Source of the DNA: Paenibacillus jilunlii
GTDB taxonomy: Bacteria; Bacillota; Bacilli; Paenibacillales; Paenibacillaceae
Length of the DNA stretch: 64,000 nt
Assembly: GCF_900102965.1 (NCBI RefSeq)
Contig: NZ_FNGM01000004.1
Location: 62,001-126,000 of the forward strand
Direction of reading: 5' to 3'
Position numbers and translations under genes: made by a program. The notes beneath the pieces are model-generated. The model was not told the DNA's origin. It saw nothing but the letters and a program-made list of their open reading frames with translations, and ran no database searches. The first letter of the stretch is position 1, and the number at the start of each line of letters is the position of its first letter. This document shows positions 45,872-55,601 of the stretch, piece by piece.

Positions 45872-46966
45872 CTACAAATGCAGCACCGTCAGCGCTTTGG
45901 ACATGGTTGTCAGCGTCTGCGGGCCTTCCGGCGTAATCCAGACATCGTCTTCAATCCGCACACCGCCCAGACCGGCCACATAAATTCCCGGCTCCACGGT
46001 GAATACATTGCCGATATCAATGAAATCCCCGTTCATGCCGTGCAGCGAAGGGTACTCATGCGTGTCCATGCCGAGGCCGTGACCGACCCGGTGCATGAAA
46101 TACTCGCCGTAACCGGCTGCTTCGATCACATCACGTGCTGCACGGTCCACTGAACCGAAGGTCGCGCCAGCGCGGGAAGCGGCGATACCCGCTTCATTGG
46201 CGGCGAGCACAGTGTTATAAATCTCGGCCAGTTTGGGGTCTGCCTCTTCCACAGCGAAGGTGCGGGTGATATCGGAAGCGTAGCCTGCGGCGTATACACC
46301 CAGGTCGAACATCAGAAAGTCTCCCGGCTGAATAATGCGGCTGCCCGGCACACCGTGCGGCAAGGCAGTATTCGGGCCGGAGAGAACCATGGTGTCGAAG
46401 GAGGGTCCGGAAGCCCCCACCTTTTTCATCAGATAATCCAGCTCGGCAACCAGCTCAATTTCACTGACCCCCGCTTTGACATGGGTGAGGCCTTGACGGA
46501 GCACCTCTTCGACCAGCTCGGCGGCATGCTTCATCCGGCTGATCTCATCCGGCGTTTTTTTCGCGCGCATGGACCGCAGCAGATGGCCGATATCGCGGAA
46601 GGCTTCCGCAGGAACCGCTTCGGCCAGCTGTTCATAACGGTGTACGGTGAAATGCTCCTTCTCGATGCCCACAGTTCCCGGCTTAGAGCCTGCAAAACAT
46701 GATTTCAACAGCTCATACGGGTTGTCCGTGTCGCTGTGCGTCAGAATCTTAGTTACCGAGGAGGCGGCATGAGCCGCTTCGGCATCAAGTGCCGGAACGA
46801 TCAGCACCGGCTCCCCGCCGCGGATCAGCAGCAGTCCAAGAAAACGCTCATGCGGATTGCTGGCAAATCCGGTCAAATAATAGACATGCTTCGGATCGGT
46901 AACGAGCAGCGCATCCAGGCCTCCGCCGGCCATTCCCTGCTCCAATGTGGATAGAGCCTCATTCAT
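45872..46966 (-). CDS. Xaa-Pro peptidase (M24B, PepQ/YqhT type)
   Basis: A 364-residue pita-bread metallopeptidase. The creatinase-like N-terminal domain spans residues 1-130. Metal ligands appear in FDLGVYAAGYASDITR (two Asp), HRVGHGLGMDTHE (His), FTVEPGIY and GGVRIEDDVW (two Glu), so it is a complete two-metal site. It removes N-terminal residues preceding proline or splits X-Pro dipeptides. Cytoplasmic; apparently monocistronic. Confidence 0.92.
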   Translation of the reverse strand: MNEALSTLEQGMAGGGLDALLVTDPKHVYYLTGFASNPHERFLGLLLIRGGEPVLIVPALDAEAAHAASSVTKILTHSDTDNPYELLKSCFAGSKPGTVGIEKEHFTVHRYEQLAEAVPAEAFRDIGHLLRSMRAKKTPDEISRMKHAAELVEEVLRQGLTHVKAGVSEIELVAELDYLMKKVGASGPSFDTMVLSGPNTALPHGVPGSRIIQPGDFLMFDLGVYAAGYASDITRTFAVEEADPKLAEIYNTVLAANEAGIAASRAGATFGSVDRAARDVIEAAGYGEYFMHRVGHGLGMDTHEYPSLHGMNGDFIDIGNVFTVEPGIYVAGLGGVRIEDDVWITPEGPQTLTTMSKALTVLHL

Positions 46967-47222
46967 TTCAGTTGTTCCCCTTTCGGTTTCACGTTACAAA
47001 GCAACGCTCTCATTATAGATCATAACCCGGTAGGGTGCACGCGCAGGTCAATACGGGGGGGGCCAGGGTTTATGACTGGTGAGCGCGGGGTAATAGGTGC
47101 CAAAATCGTTTTACGGCTTGGCAGCGGCGAGAGCAGAGCTATGCATTTTTTGATGCCGAATGAGCTGGTGGCTTTTTTACTATCCGCCTGTGTTAGCTGT
47201 AACTGTAGCTCTAACCCTAACT

Positions 47223-47402
47223 GTATTCCGTACAACTAAAGTGAATGTTTTTATGTCCAAACCAAAGCTTATTGCACTTCGTACAATTAAAAAGACTCCA
47301 ATGGGCTGAAAACAGGCCAAACGCTATTTTTAGTTGCACGAAATACACTTGGCGCTGGCATGAGGCGGTTTTACCTTCTTTTAACTGCACATAATACATT
47401 TA
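47223..47402. repeat. Direct-then-inverted repeat array, 51-bp spacing
   Basis: TATTCCGTACAACTAAA (47225) and CACTTCGTACAATTAAA (47274) are direct copies 51 bases apart; TTTAGTTGCACGAAATACA and TTTAACTGCACATAATACA are inverted copies, also 51 apart. Together they make a large imperfect palindrome upstream of the sugar dehydrogenase gene. The remaining 46967-47520 region has no supported gene. Confidence 0.65.
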
Positions 47403-47520
47403 GCATACCTGTGTGAAAGGTTTGGGTTCCTATCTGCATTTCATTTTGTTTCCTGAACAAACTTACTCCGTAGGGGCTCCATTCGCTCCCCCGGAATTTT
47501 ATCCTGTGGGAGGTTAAATC

Positions 47521-48798
47521 ATGTTTTGTAAAAAAAGCCTTAACCGCATATGGCTGCTAGGCAGCACATGTATTATAGGGGCTGGACTGCTGAGCGCCTG
47601 CATGAATTCTGCCGCACCGGAGGTCAATGAAGCCGGAATGAGCGCCGGGGAAAACCGTCCTGCGAAGACACCTTCCGCATCCGCCAGCCCTGAGCCAGTG
47701 CCATCAGCAGCCGAACCGTCAAAAGACGGAGGGGGGAAGCCGGAGAATTCGCAGCCGGCCTTTTCTTCTTCGTCCTTTCCGTATACGGCCCGGACGCTGG
47801 CGAGCGGTCTGAATGTTCCGTGGGAGATGGCCTTTGCTCCGGATGGACGGATCTTTTTCACTGAGCGGCCCGGTACCTTGCGTGTATTTGAAGAAGGTGA
47901 GCTGAGGAAGAAGCCGCTGCTGGAGCTCCCGGCGCCTTTTATCAGCGAAGGCGAAGGGGGGCTGTTGGGCTTAGCCCTTGATCCGGCTTTTGAAGACAAC
48001 GGCTTCGCCTATGCCTACCATTCCTACCGCAGTGACAGCGGCGGTGTGGAGAACCGGGTGCTGCGGTTGAGCATCAGCGGGAGCAAGGCCGAGATCGACA
48101 AGGTTCTGCTGGACGGCATTCCCGGTGACACCAACCACAACGGCGGGCGGATCAAATTCGGACCTGACGGCTATCTGTATATCACTACCGGTGAAAGATA
48201 TGAGCCGGAGCTGGCGCAGGATCAGGAGAGCCTGGGCGGCAAAATCCTGCGCATTTCCAAGGATGGCACCCTTCCGGCAGATAACCCGTTTCCTCATTCT
48301 CCCGTCTACAGCTGGGGGCACCGCAATCCTCAGGGGCTGGCCTGGCAGCCGGAGAGCGGAGTCCTCTACAGCTCGGAGCATGGACAGTCCAGCCATGACG
48401 AGATCAACCTCATTGAGGCCGGGGGCAATTATGGATGGCCGCTGATCGAAGGCGATGAGGCCGGAACCGGGAGCGTGGCGAAGATGAAGCTTCCGCTGCT
48501 GCATAGCGGGGAGGTGACCTGGGCGCCGTCAGGAATGGCTTTTATTACCCAGGGGCCGTGGAGCGGCGAGCTGCTTGTGGCGAATCTGGCCGGACAGCAG
48601 CTGCTTCATGTTTCACCGGGTACGGGAGATAAGAAACCTTCGGCAGAAGCTTTGTTTCATGAAAAATGGGGGCGTATCCGCAACGTGGCCGAAGGGCCGG
48701 ACGGCACCCTCTACGTGATGACCAATAACCGGGATGGCAGAGGCAGCCCTGGCGCAGCGGACGATCAGCTTATCGCCTTGAGGCCCAACTGGAAGTGA
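47521..48798 (+). CDS. PQQ-dependent sugar (glucose/sorbosone) dehydrogenase family lipoprotein
   Basis: A 425-residue secreted lipoprotein: hydrophobic N-terminus with lipobox LLSAC (Cys near residue 24), a Pro/Ser/Ala-rich linker to about residue 85, then a six-bladed beta-propeller. NVPWEMAFAPDGRIFFTERPG, HNGGRIKFGPDGYLYITTGE, WGHRNPQGLAW and EINLIEAGGNYGWP are the soluble aldose dehydrogenase hallmarks. It would oxidise sugars outside the membrane with PQQ, which the cell may need to import because no PQQ genes are seen. Binding site GTGGGAGG. Confidence 0.87.
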   Translation: MFCKKSLNRIWLLGSTCIIGAGLLSACMNSAAPEVNEAGMSAGENRPAKTPSASASPEPVPSAAEPSKDGGGKPENSQPAFSSSSFPYTARTLASGLNVPWEMAFAPDGRIFFTERPGTLRVFEEGELRKKPLLELPAPFISEGEGGLLGLALDPAFEDNGFAYAYHSYRSDSGGVENRVLRLSISGSKAEIDKVLLDGIPGDTNHNGGRIKFGPDGYLYITTGERYEPELAQDQESLGGKILRISKDGTLPADNPFPHSPVYSWGHRNPQGLAWQPESGVLYSSEHGQSSHDEINLIEAGGNYGWPLIEGDEAGTGSVAKMKLPLLHSGEVTWAPSGMAFITQGPWSGELLVANLAGQQLLHVSPGTGDKKPSAEALFHEKWGRIRNVAEGPDGTLYVMTNNRDGRGSPGAADDQLIALRPNWK

Positions 48799-48825
48799 GC
48801 AGTTCAGCTGCTCTCTTTTTTTTGC
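48796..48825 (+). terminator. Terminator of the sugar dehydrogenase gene
   Basis: GAGCAG-TTCAG-CTGCTC followed by TCTTTTTTTT, overlapping the stop codon region. Confidence 0.8.
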
Positions 48826-49009
48826 GAAGCTGGCTCTTCTGGTTGAAAGCGGCTGTTTTGCCGAATGGATAGAAATCTCAAGTTTTTCTCTTTTGTGTGT
48901 GTTTGGGTCTTTAGTCCTTATTTTATACTTGATAAAATGGCGAAATGTGACAAAATATCTTTCTTTACGCTAAATTAAGAGATTCTTCGGTCTATTGTTA
49001 AGGAATTGA

Positions 49010-49038
49010 TTGACATTAAATAGGTCCTTAGATAGGAT
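49010..49038 (+). promoter_or_regulatory. Sigma-A promoter of the SLH protein gene
   Basis: TTGACA at 49010-49015, 17-base spacer, TAGGAT at 49033-49038. The predicted leader is about 100 bases. Confidence 0.65.
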
Positions 49039-49146
49039 GCCATTATATCTATCTGTAATTGACAATTCTGCTGGGGGAGGAGTCAAGGATAGATTCTGGG
49101 TTTTAGGGCTGTATGGATGACTATCTTTGGTGTAAAGGAGACAATT

Positions 49147-52100
49147 ATGTATTCAAAAAGGTTGAGAAGTGCAGTATCCATGGTATTGGTTTTCATTTTA
49201 TCCTTTATGGGTGTGCTGGAGGTATCGGCTGCATCGCTGAAAGCGACGGTAGTAACCTCGGAGAAAATGCTGAACGGGACACAGAAGATCTCTGTCAACA
49301 GCGTGTTGGATGTAACCTATGGAGACTACAACAAGCTTAACGAAGTGAAGTTCTCTCTTATGAAGGACGGCAATGTATTGGCAACCCAAATCAAGCAAAA
49401 AGATCAGGGAGAACGCATATCTGCAGCGGATTCCGTATATTCGCTCAAGTACCCTGATATCTCATTTGAGGGACTTACCGCCGGCGAGGAGGTTGTGCTT
49501 CAGGCAGAATATCAAGGGGAGTCGGGGTTAATAGTTACTGACCCGCAGAGCATCAAGGTTCCTGCTGCCTCTGAAATCCAAATTGTCGTGGAACGGATGG
49601 CTAAGGATTCCGATACATACAACATTTCACCAACCGGAGAAGTCCGCAGCGATGATAAAAATATCAGGCTGACGATTTTAAGCAAAGGCGTGCCGCTCGC
49701 CAACGAAGCGATTTCGGTTGGAACTTATTCCTCTTACAACAATCTGACTACAGATGAGGCTGGACAGGTACAAATCATAGGAAACCCGAAAGTTTCGCTG
49801 ACAAGTCCGGTGCTCTTTGTGTCCGTGCGTCAAGGAAAACCAGACTATGAGGCTACGCCTCTATATGTCAATAACCTGATGAAAGAAGGTACATACACAG
49901 CGGCTATCCGTTACCTTGATGGGAATGGAAAACTGATTCAGCAGAAATCGGACAATACTTCCCTGCCGAGTGGGGTAAGCCAATCCTTTGGCACTTCAGG
50001 GCTGGATGTGCTGGTGCTCAAAACAGGTGAAATTTCGGGCACTTATCCGGCGCTGATCAGATCCGTAGAAAACGAAGTTTACATGTTCCAGACAAGCCAG
50101 ACTGCATTGTATTCAGCCGCCGACGGGGCTCGTCTGGAGATTGTCCAGGACAGCAGCGAATACAGCCGCTTGGGCTTTGAGTATTCATGGGAAGGGGCAC
50201 CTGTTGAGATTGAGTCCTTCTCCATTGTTCCCAACAATCAGTACAAACAAGTCAATTTATCCAATCCGTTTCAGAACATAGCTTCAAGTTCATTATATGT
50301 GAAGAAAGATGTGGAATATGATATTACAGCAGTTGCGGGTATCCCCGGAACAAACAGCAAAGTTGTACTGAGAAACCAGGTCAAACCTGCCGAAGACCAG
50401 TTCACCGTACAATATGCAGCCAAAGCTGCGGACTTCAGCGCCCTGAAGGTTCAGGTTCCGGAGCGCGGACAAGGGCTGGGAGATCTATTTATTTCCTATT
50501 TGAATAATAAATTCAATCACAATGAGCTTAGCTTGAAGGTTCAGGCTGCTGATTCAACCCTGTATGTACGGAAAGGTGAAGAAATTCACCGTTTAACTAC
50601 CACCGTTTCCGGCGCAGCCAAGAACAGCAGCTACAATGATGAAATCGTGCTGAATTCCTTTTTTACCCCGACGGATAATGAGTATGCATTCAAGGGAGGA
50701 AGCAAGTACACGTCTCAAGTCACTCTGAAGGTCCTTAGTTCCGACTACTATGACCAAGACGAGGTCCGCAATCAAATTGTTTTGGGTGAGAACCTGCAGT
50801 TGCGAGTGGATATGAGGGACGAGTACAATAACGCGATAGATCTGACAAGTGAGTACACCATACAAATTCTGGATGCTTCTGGAGCAATCGTTGAAGACAA
50901 CGGACTCAGCTGGACATCTGAAGAAGAAGACGGCAAGCTGATGCGTATCAGCCAGCGGCAATGGAAGCCTGCGAAGTCCGGCGATTACACCATTCAATTT
51001 CTGCCGCATCACTACGTAAGCGGTACCGGGTACGTTAAGGGCGCAGTGATTGCCGAAGCAGCCCTCAAGGTTCTGCCGAAGCAGGAGCTTGAAGTCGAAA
51101 TCCGTGATAAGTCCGGAAATTTGGTGGACCTGGTGAATAAGCCTTATATAACCTTAGACCAGGCTGAGAAGGTAACCGTTACTGTACGCGAGCATGTTAC
51201 AGGCGGGCTTGGAAAAGTTCTGCCAGGTGTAAAGGTGACCCGGTACGGTGAAGACATCGGAGTAACAGATGAGCAGGGCCAACTGATTCTACCGGCAAGA
51301 CTGGGTACGTATTTCGGCGAATTCTTTTTTAAGAAAACGGATTATTTATCCAGAACGGAATCTGTTGCCGTTATCGATCCGAAGATTCAAGCGGTAGTCC
51401 GGGTCCGGGGATTGGACAAGGCTGAAGGTGCTTATGACGGCGGAGTTCCGCTGGACTATGCTTACGTTCAAGCCGTAATTAAAAAGAGTGATGACAGCTA
51501 TACCCGGCAGTCGAAGTTCATCGGCACCGGGGGCGAGCAGACATTTCTGGTTGTAGAATCGCCATCGACGGTCGGAGTAGATTTCATGCGCTATAACCGC
51601 AGCCATCTGGGTGTGGAATCTAAATACGGTTACTACATGTATGGTTCCATTCATACCGAGCCGGGTAAGGATTATTCCTTGCTGCTTGATGCAAGAGAAC
51701 CGCTGCAGGCAGTCAGCAAAGTCAACCTGACTAAATATATAGAGGAATTATCAGTAATCCGCAAGGATTTGCCCGGGGTCGATTATGTGCCTTATGTCAT
51801 GGACAGCAATACCAGTGAAGATAATTATTTTTATGCCACAGAAGGAACTTATAGCGCTCTTGCCCATACCAAGGGAGACATCTTTATTTACCGCGATGAT
51901 GTTGCTGTAAATGCAGGAGATAATATATGGGATTATAATGACAGTGCCGCCGGATTAGCGACGCTGCTTGCCCCGGACTCGGGAAGCATTTACGGTGTAG
52001 AGTACATTACACCAGCCCGGTCGCAATTAAGAGGCTACTCCTACGATGCCAGACAGATCCAGTTGACTCCGGGGGAAGTCATCGTTAAGGTGGACCAATT

Positions 52101-54426
52101 GGTCGGCAGTCTTGAATATCAGTTCAATATTCATTTTGCAGCGGGAGCACTGAAAGCAGGAACTATATCGGAACTTGCGCCGGGAGCTATCGCCGGATTG
52201 GATATCTTTGGGCTGCAGAACGGCAAGCTGGTTCGCACCTCCGGCAATGAACAGCTGCAAATCGGATTAGTCGATACCGCAGGAAACCAGATTGGACAAC
52301 TTAGTAAACCCCGGATTCTGGTTACAGACTATGGATCATCCCGGGGATATAAACTTCTGTATCCTGAAGCGGCTTCTTATGAGATCCAGGATGAGGCCGG
52401 ATTGAAACTGTACGAAGCAACTTCTACCGGCTACCCAATTAGCGTAAATAGAATTTTCCCGAACGGGACCTACGTGCTTAAAGCTTCGGTAACAATTGAA
52501 GGACAAACCTATAGTTTGGATAAGAAATTTGTTTTGGACACAGCTGCGGGAACCGTTATCGATCCTGGTGTGCCTGTTCCGGGCGGAAACGGCGGCAGCG
52601 GGGGAACAGATCCGGGGAACGGCAGCAATCCCGATAATGGCAGTGGTAATGGTAATGGTAATGGTAATGGTAATGGTAATGGTAATGGTAATGGTAATGG
52701 CAGTGGCAACGGTAACGGCGGTGTAACAGCACCTGTAACCACAACGCCGGTAAATGTGAATGTAAATGAACAGAATACAAAGCTTCAGGATTTGGTAAAA
52801 AATTCAAGCGGGACACAGGCAGAACGGGCAGCTGCGGCGCAGAAAGCGCTGGGCAGCATTGCCGAATCCCTGAAGGCCGGGGCCACAGCCCAAGAAGCGG
52901 AACAGAACAGCAAGAGTATGTCTCAAGCCTTGGACAGTGCGGCCCAATTGCTGGCAAGCATTCAAGATCCTGCAGAGAAGCAAAAGATTGTCAGTTCAAT
53001 CAATACATTAATAGACAGCGCATCATATGTATTGAACAAGCTGGACACTGCTGACAAAGCGCTTGCCTTTGCACAGACGCTCATACAGAATGCGGCAGCA
53101 GTTATGAATAACACACAGGGTGTAGCGGCAGCAGAGATCGAGCAATTGAAACAAGGCATCCTGTCATCGAGCCAGGCGGCCCTGAACAAAGCCGGCGAAG
53201 TTACGATCTCTAAGGAGCATGTGACTCTGGAAGGGAACACAGTCTCATCGCAATTGACGGAAGAACTCGTCAGCAAGCAGATTGAATCCTCCAAAAAGGC
53301 TTTGTCTGCTGTATCAGAGCAGCTTACTGCCAAACTGGGAGCAGGCCTGGCCAGTGAACTTAAGGTTTCCCTGACCGTTGAGGTCCCGGCGATGGGCGCT
53401 GGTGTGAACAAGCTGAATACTTCCCTGCCTTCGGAGATTCTGAAGGTGCTTCAAGACAATGATGTGGATGGTCTCAAGCTCCAGATGGGGACAACGGCAT
53501 TCACTATTGAACCGGATACATTCGGCAAGGTAGAAGCGGGACAGAAAATAACCCTGGCGGCTGAGGTCGTGGAGAATGCTGTGATTGGCAAGCCGAGTCA
53601 GGCAGAACCATTGGCTACCCTGCCGGTGATGGAATTCAGCGCAAGGGTAGGAGATAAGGCGGTCAAGAATTTTGAGAAGCCAATTAACGTGACCTTTGAT
53701 GTCTCTGCAATGGATACATCCAAATACCCGGCAGAGAACCTTGAGCATCTCACAGTGTATGTGCTCAATGAAACCAGCCTGACCTGGGAAGCCGTTGGCG
53801 GTAAATATGATCCGGTTACACAAACAGTGAGTGCGCTCAGAGGGCACTTCAGCCGTTATACTGTAATGATCGGAACAGCCGCGTTTAAGGATGTAGCAGA
53901 CAATCATTGGGCTAAAAAAGAGATCAATTACCTGTTAACCAAGGGTATTCTGGAACAGACGGCGGAGTTTAATCCTTCGGGCAAGGTAACCCGTGCACAG
54001 TTTGCCAACTGGATTTCCAGAGCCTATGGTTTGGATGGCAGCGGGCTGACCCTGCCATTCAAAGACGTCGCGGCCGGAAGCGCCGGCTATAATGGAGTGG
54101 CCGCTGCGTATGAAGCCGGAATTATTACAGGCAAATCTGCTTCGGCTTTTGACCCCGGGGCTACAATCAGCCGTCAGGAGATTGCCACGATGCTGGCACG
54201 CGCCCTTACTCTCTATAACGGGGCGAAGACAGTTGCCGATCCCGGAGCAGTGAACGCCGCTTATACCGATGGCGGTAAAATTGCCAAGTGGGCAGCAGCA
54301 GGCGTTGCACTGGCCAAACGCACCGATCTCTTCAAAGGTTTTGAAGACGGGACTTTCCGTCCGGCACAAACGGCAACCAAAGCGGAAGCCGCCGCATTGA
54401 TTTACAGACTTTATCAACTGAAATAA
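49147..54426 (+). CDS. Large S-layer-homology (SLH) surface protein
   Basis: A 1759-residue exported protein. Signal peptide residues 1-28 (basic MYSKRLR, hydrophobic core, cleavage after VSA). Residues 30-1140 look like a string of beta-sandwich modules with carboxypeptidase-regulatory-like segments; no catalytic motif is seen. A Gly/Asn linker (about 1145-1190) is encoded by nine GGTAAT hexamers. Residues 1200-1400 are helical. Three SLH domains end the protein (from FKDVADNHWAKKEI near 1579, FKDVAAGSAGYNG near 1637, YTDGGKIAKWAAAG near 1705), anchoring it to pyruvylated wall polymer. ATG 49147 follows AAAGGAG; the frame opens 30 bases earlier. Confidence 0.92.
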   Translation: MYSKRLRSAVSMVLVFILSFMGVLEVSAASLKATVVTSEKMLNGTQKISVNSVLDVTYGDYNKLNEVKFSLMKDGNVLATQIKQKDQGERISAADSVYSLKYPDISFEGLTAGEEVVLQAEYQGESGLIVTDPQSIKVPAASEIQIVVERMAKDSDTYNISPTGEVRSDDKNIRLTILSKGVPLANEAISVGTYSSYNNLTTDEAGQVQIIGNPKVSLTSPVLFVSVRQGKPDYEATPLYVNNLMKEGTYTAAIRYLDGNGKLIQQKSDNTSLPSGVSQSFGTSGLDVLVLKTGEISGTYPALIRSVENEVYMFQTSQTALYSAADGARLEIVQDSSEYSRLGFEYSWEGAPVEIESFSIVPNNQYKQVNLSNPFQNIASSSLYVKKDVEYDITAVAGIPGTNSKVVLRNQVKPAEDQFTVQYAAKAADFSALKVQVPERGQGLGDLFISYLNNKFNHNELSLKVQAADSTLYVRKGEEIHRLTTTVSGAAKNSSYNDEIVLNSFFTPTDNEYAFKGGSKYTSQVTLKVLSSDYYDQDEVRNQIVLGENLQLRVDMRDEYNNAIDLTSEYTIQILDASGAIVEDNGLSWTSEEEDGKLMRISQRQWKPAKSGDYTIQFLPHHYVSGTGYVKGAVIAEAALKVLPKQELEVEIRDKSGNLVDLVNKPYITLDQAEKVTVTVREHVTGGLGKVLPGVKVTRYGEDIGVTDEQGQLILPARLGTYFGEFFFKKTDYLSRTESVAVIDPKIQAVVRVRGLDKAEGAYDGGVPLDYAYVQAVIKKSDDSYTRQSKFIGTGGEQTFLVVESPSTVGVDFMRYNRSHLGVESKYGYYMYGSIHTEPGKDYSLLLDAREPLQAVSKVNLTKYIEELSVIRKDLPGVDYVPYVMDSNTSEDNYFYATEGTYSALAHTKGDIFIYRDDVAVNAGDNIWDYNDSAAGLATLLAPDSGSIYGVEYITPARSQLRGYSYDARQIQLTPGEVIVKVDQLVGSLEYQFNIHFAAGALKAGTISELAPGAIAGLDIFGLQNGKLVRTSGNEQLQIGLVDTAGNQIGQLSKPRILVTDYGSSRGYKLLYPEAASYEIQDEAGLKLYEATSTGYPISVNRIFPNGTYVLKASVTIEGQTYSLDKKFVLDTAAGTVIDPGVPVPGGNGGSGGTDPGNGSNPDNGSGNGNGNGNGNGNGNGNGNGSGNGNGGVTAPVTTTPVNVNVNEQNTKLQDLVKNSSGTQAERAAAAQKALGSIAESLKAGATAQEAEQNSKSMSQALDSAAQLLASIQDPAEKQKIVSSINTLIDSASYVLNKLDTADKALAFAQTLIQNAAAVMNNTQGVAAAEIEQLKQGILSSSQAALNKAGEVTISKEHVTLEGNTVSSQLTEELVSKQIESSKKALSAVSEQLTAKLGAGLASELKVSLTVEVPAMGAGVNKLNTSLPSEILKVLQDNDVDGLKLQMGTTAFTIEPDTFGKVEAGQKITLAAEVVENAVIGKPSQAEPLATLPVMEFSARVGDKAVKNFEKPINVTFDVSAMDTSKYPAENLEHLTVYVLNETSLTWEAVGGKYDPVTQTVSALRGHFSRYTVMIGTAAFKDVADNHWAKKEINYLLTKGILEQTAEFNPSGKVTRAQFANWISRAYGLDGSGLTLPFKDVAAGSAGYNGVAAAYEAGIITGKSASAFDPGATISRQEIATMLARALTLYNGAKTVADPGAVNAAYTDGGKIAKWAAAGVALAKRTDLFKGFEDGTFRPAQTATKAEAAALIYRLYQLK
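52645..52698 (+). repeat. GGTAAT hexanucleotide repeat, nine copies, inside the SLH gene
   Basis: Nine perfect GGTAAT units encode an Asn-Gly linker, flanked by variant units (AGTGGTAAT, AACGGTAAC). Copy-number change keeps the frame and would alter only linker length. Confidence 0.95.
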
Positions 54427-54451
54427 AGTGAACAGTCTGTGTTAAACCCTT

Positions 54452-54504
54452 AAAAAGGCTGGCCTGTACGCAGATTCTGAGTCTGCGCAGGGCCAGTCTT
54501 TTTG
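54452..54504 (+). terminator. Terminator of the SLH protein gene
   Basis: AAAAAGGCTGGCCTG...CAGGGCCAGTCTTTTT, with a second small stem (CGCAGATTC/GAGTCTGCG) in the loop. Confidence 0.85.
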
Positions 54505-54622
54505 TGTCCGGTAAGAGCGGCTTTTCTTCATCCCCTGATATGATGTAACATAATCATAAACATGTGCTTTTGAAAAGGCCGGGCCAGGCAGACGCCGGCG
54601 GGTTCAGTGTGAAGAGAGGGGA

Positions 54623-55474
54623 ATGCTCATGGTAGGGAAGACAGTACTGGTGACCGGAGGCAACTCCGGGATGGGGCTGGCGACAACCATTGAAATGGCC
54701 CGCCGGGGAGCAGAGGTTATTATGGCCTGCCGCAGCCGTAAGCGGGGAGAAGAGGCACTGGCGGAAGCCAAGCGGCAGAGCGGGTCGGACAACATCAGGC
54801 TGATGCTGTGCGATCTGGCCTCCTTCGATAGTGTGCGCGCTTTTGCAGAGGAATTTACAGGCGGTTATCCAGTGCTTGATGTCCTGATCAATAATGCGGG
54901 CGTCGTTGCGCTCAAAAGACAGCTCACCGCAGACGGATACGAGCTGGATTTCGGCGTGAATCATCTGGGTCATTTTCTGCTGGCGAATCTGCTGCTGGAG
55001 CGGCTGATTGCGGCTGAACAGGGGCGGATTGTAGTGGTTGCCTCCGGTGCCTACAAGATCGTCAAGCTCCATCTGGAGGATCACACGCTCTCCCGCGGCT
55101 ATAATCCGGCGAAGGCTTACGCCCGCTCCAAGCTGGCGAATATTCTGTTCACACGGGAGCTGGCTGCACAGTTGCGGGGAACACAAGTCACGGTGAACGC
55201 GGTGCATCCGGGCGCGGTTGGCACTAGCATCGGGGTGAACCGCGATACAGGTTTTGGCCGTTCACTCCTGAAGCTGCTGTCCCACTTCTTCCTGACACCG
55301 GAGCAGGGGGTGGACACGGCCATTTGGCTGGCCACAGCGCCGGAGCTGCGGGGAGTGACTGGACAGTACTATTACCGGCGGAAAATCCAGGAGCTGTCCC
55401 CCAGAGCGCGGGACGCTGCAGCAGCGGCACAACTGTGGCAGTGGAGCGTAGAACACACCGGGCTGCAGCTATAA
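54623..55474 (+). CDS. Short-chain dehydrogenase (retinol-dehydrogenase-like)
   Basis: A 283-residue SDR: TGGNSGMGLATT (residues 11-22), ACRSRKRGEEA which favours NADP(H), LINNAGVV, NHLGHFLL, catalytic Ser in VASGAY, and YARSKLAN with Tyr and Lys. The layout is that of the RDH/WWOX-like oxidoreductases common in Bacilli; the substrate is unknown. Binding site AGAGGGGAATGCTC. Monocistronic by appearance. Confidence 0.88.
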   Translation: MLMVGKTVLVTGGNSGMGLATTIEMARRGAEVIMACRSRKRGEEALAEAKRQSGSDNIRLMLCDLASFDSVRAFAEEFTGGYPVLDVLINNAGVVALKRQLTADGYELDFGVNHLGHFLLANLLLERLIAAEQGRIVVVASGAYKIVKLHLEDHTLSRGYNPAKAYARSKLANILFTRELAAQLRGTQVTVNAVHPGAVGTSIGVNRDTGFGRSLLKLLSHFFLTPEQGVDTAIWLATAPELRGVTGQYYYRRKIQELSPRARDAAAAAQLWQWSVEHTGLQL

Positions 55475-55504
55475 CCGTATGACGGCGGAATAAGCAGAAT
55501 ATGT

Positions 55505-55540
55505 TGAATACGCTGAATACGCTGAATACGCTGAATACGC
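55505..55540. repeat. Four tandem copies of TGAATACGC
   Basis: A perfect 9-bp microrepeat between the SDR and GNAT genes, preceded by a diverged fifth copy. No function is evident. Confidence 0.9.
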
Positions 55541-55601
55541 AAATATATCTGCCCTTGGAGCACCGTTTGAAATTCATATATTTGCAGGAGGAATGGATGG
55601 A

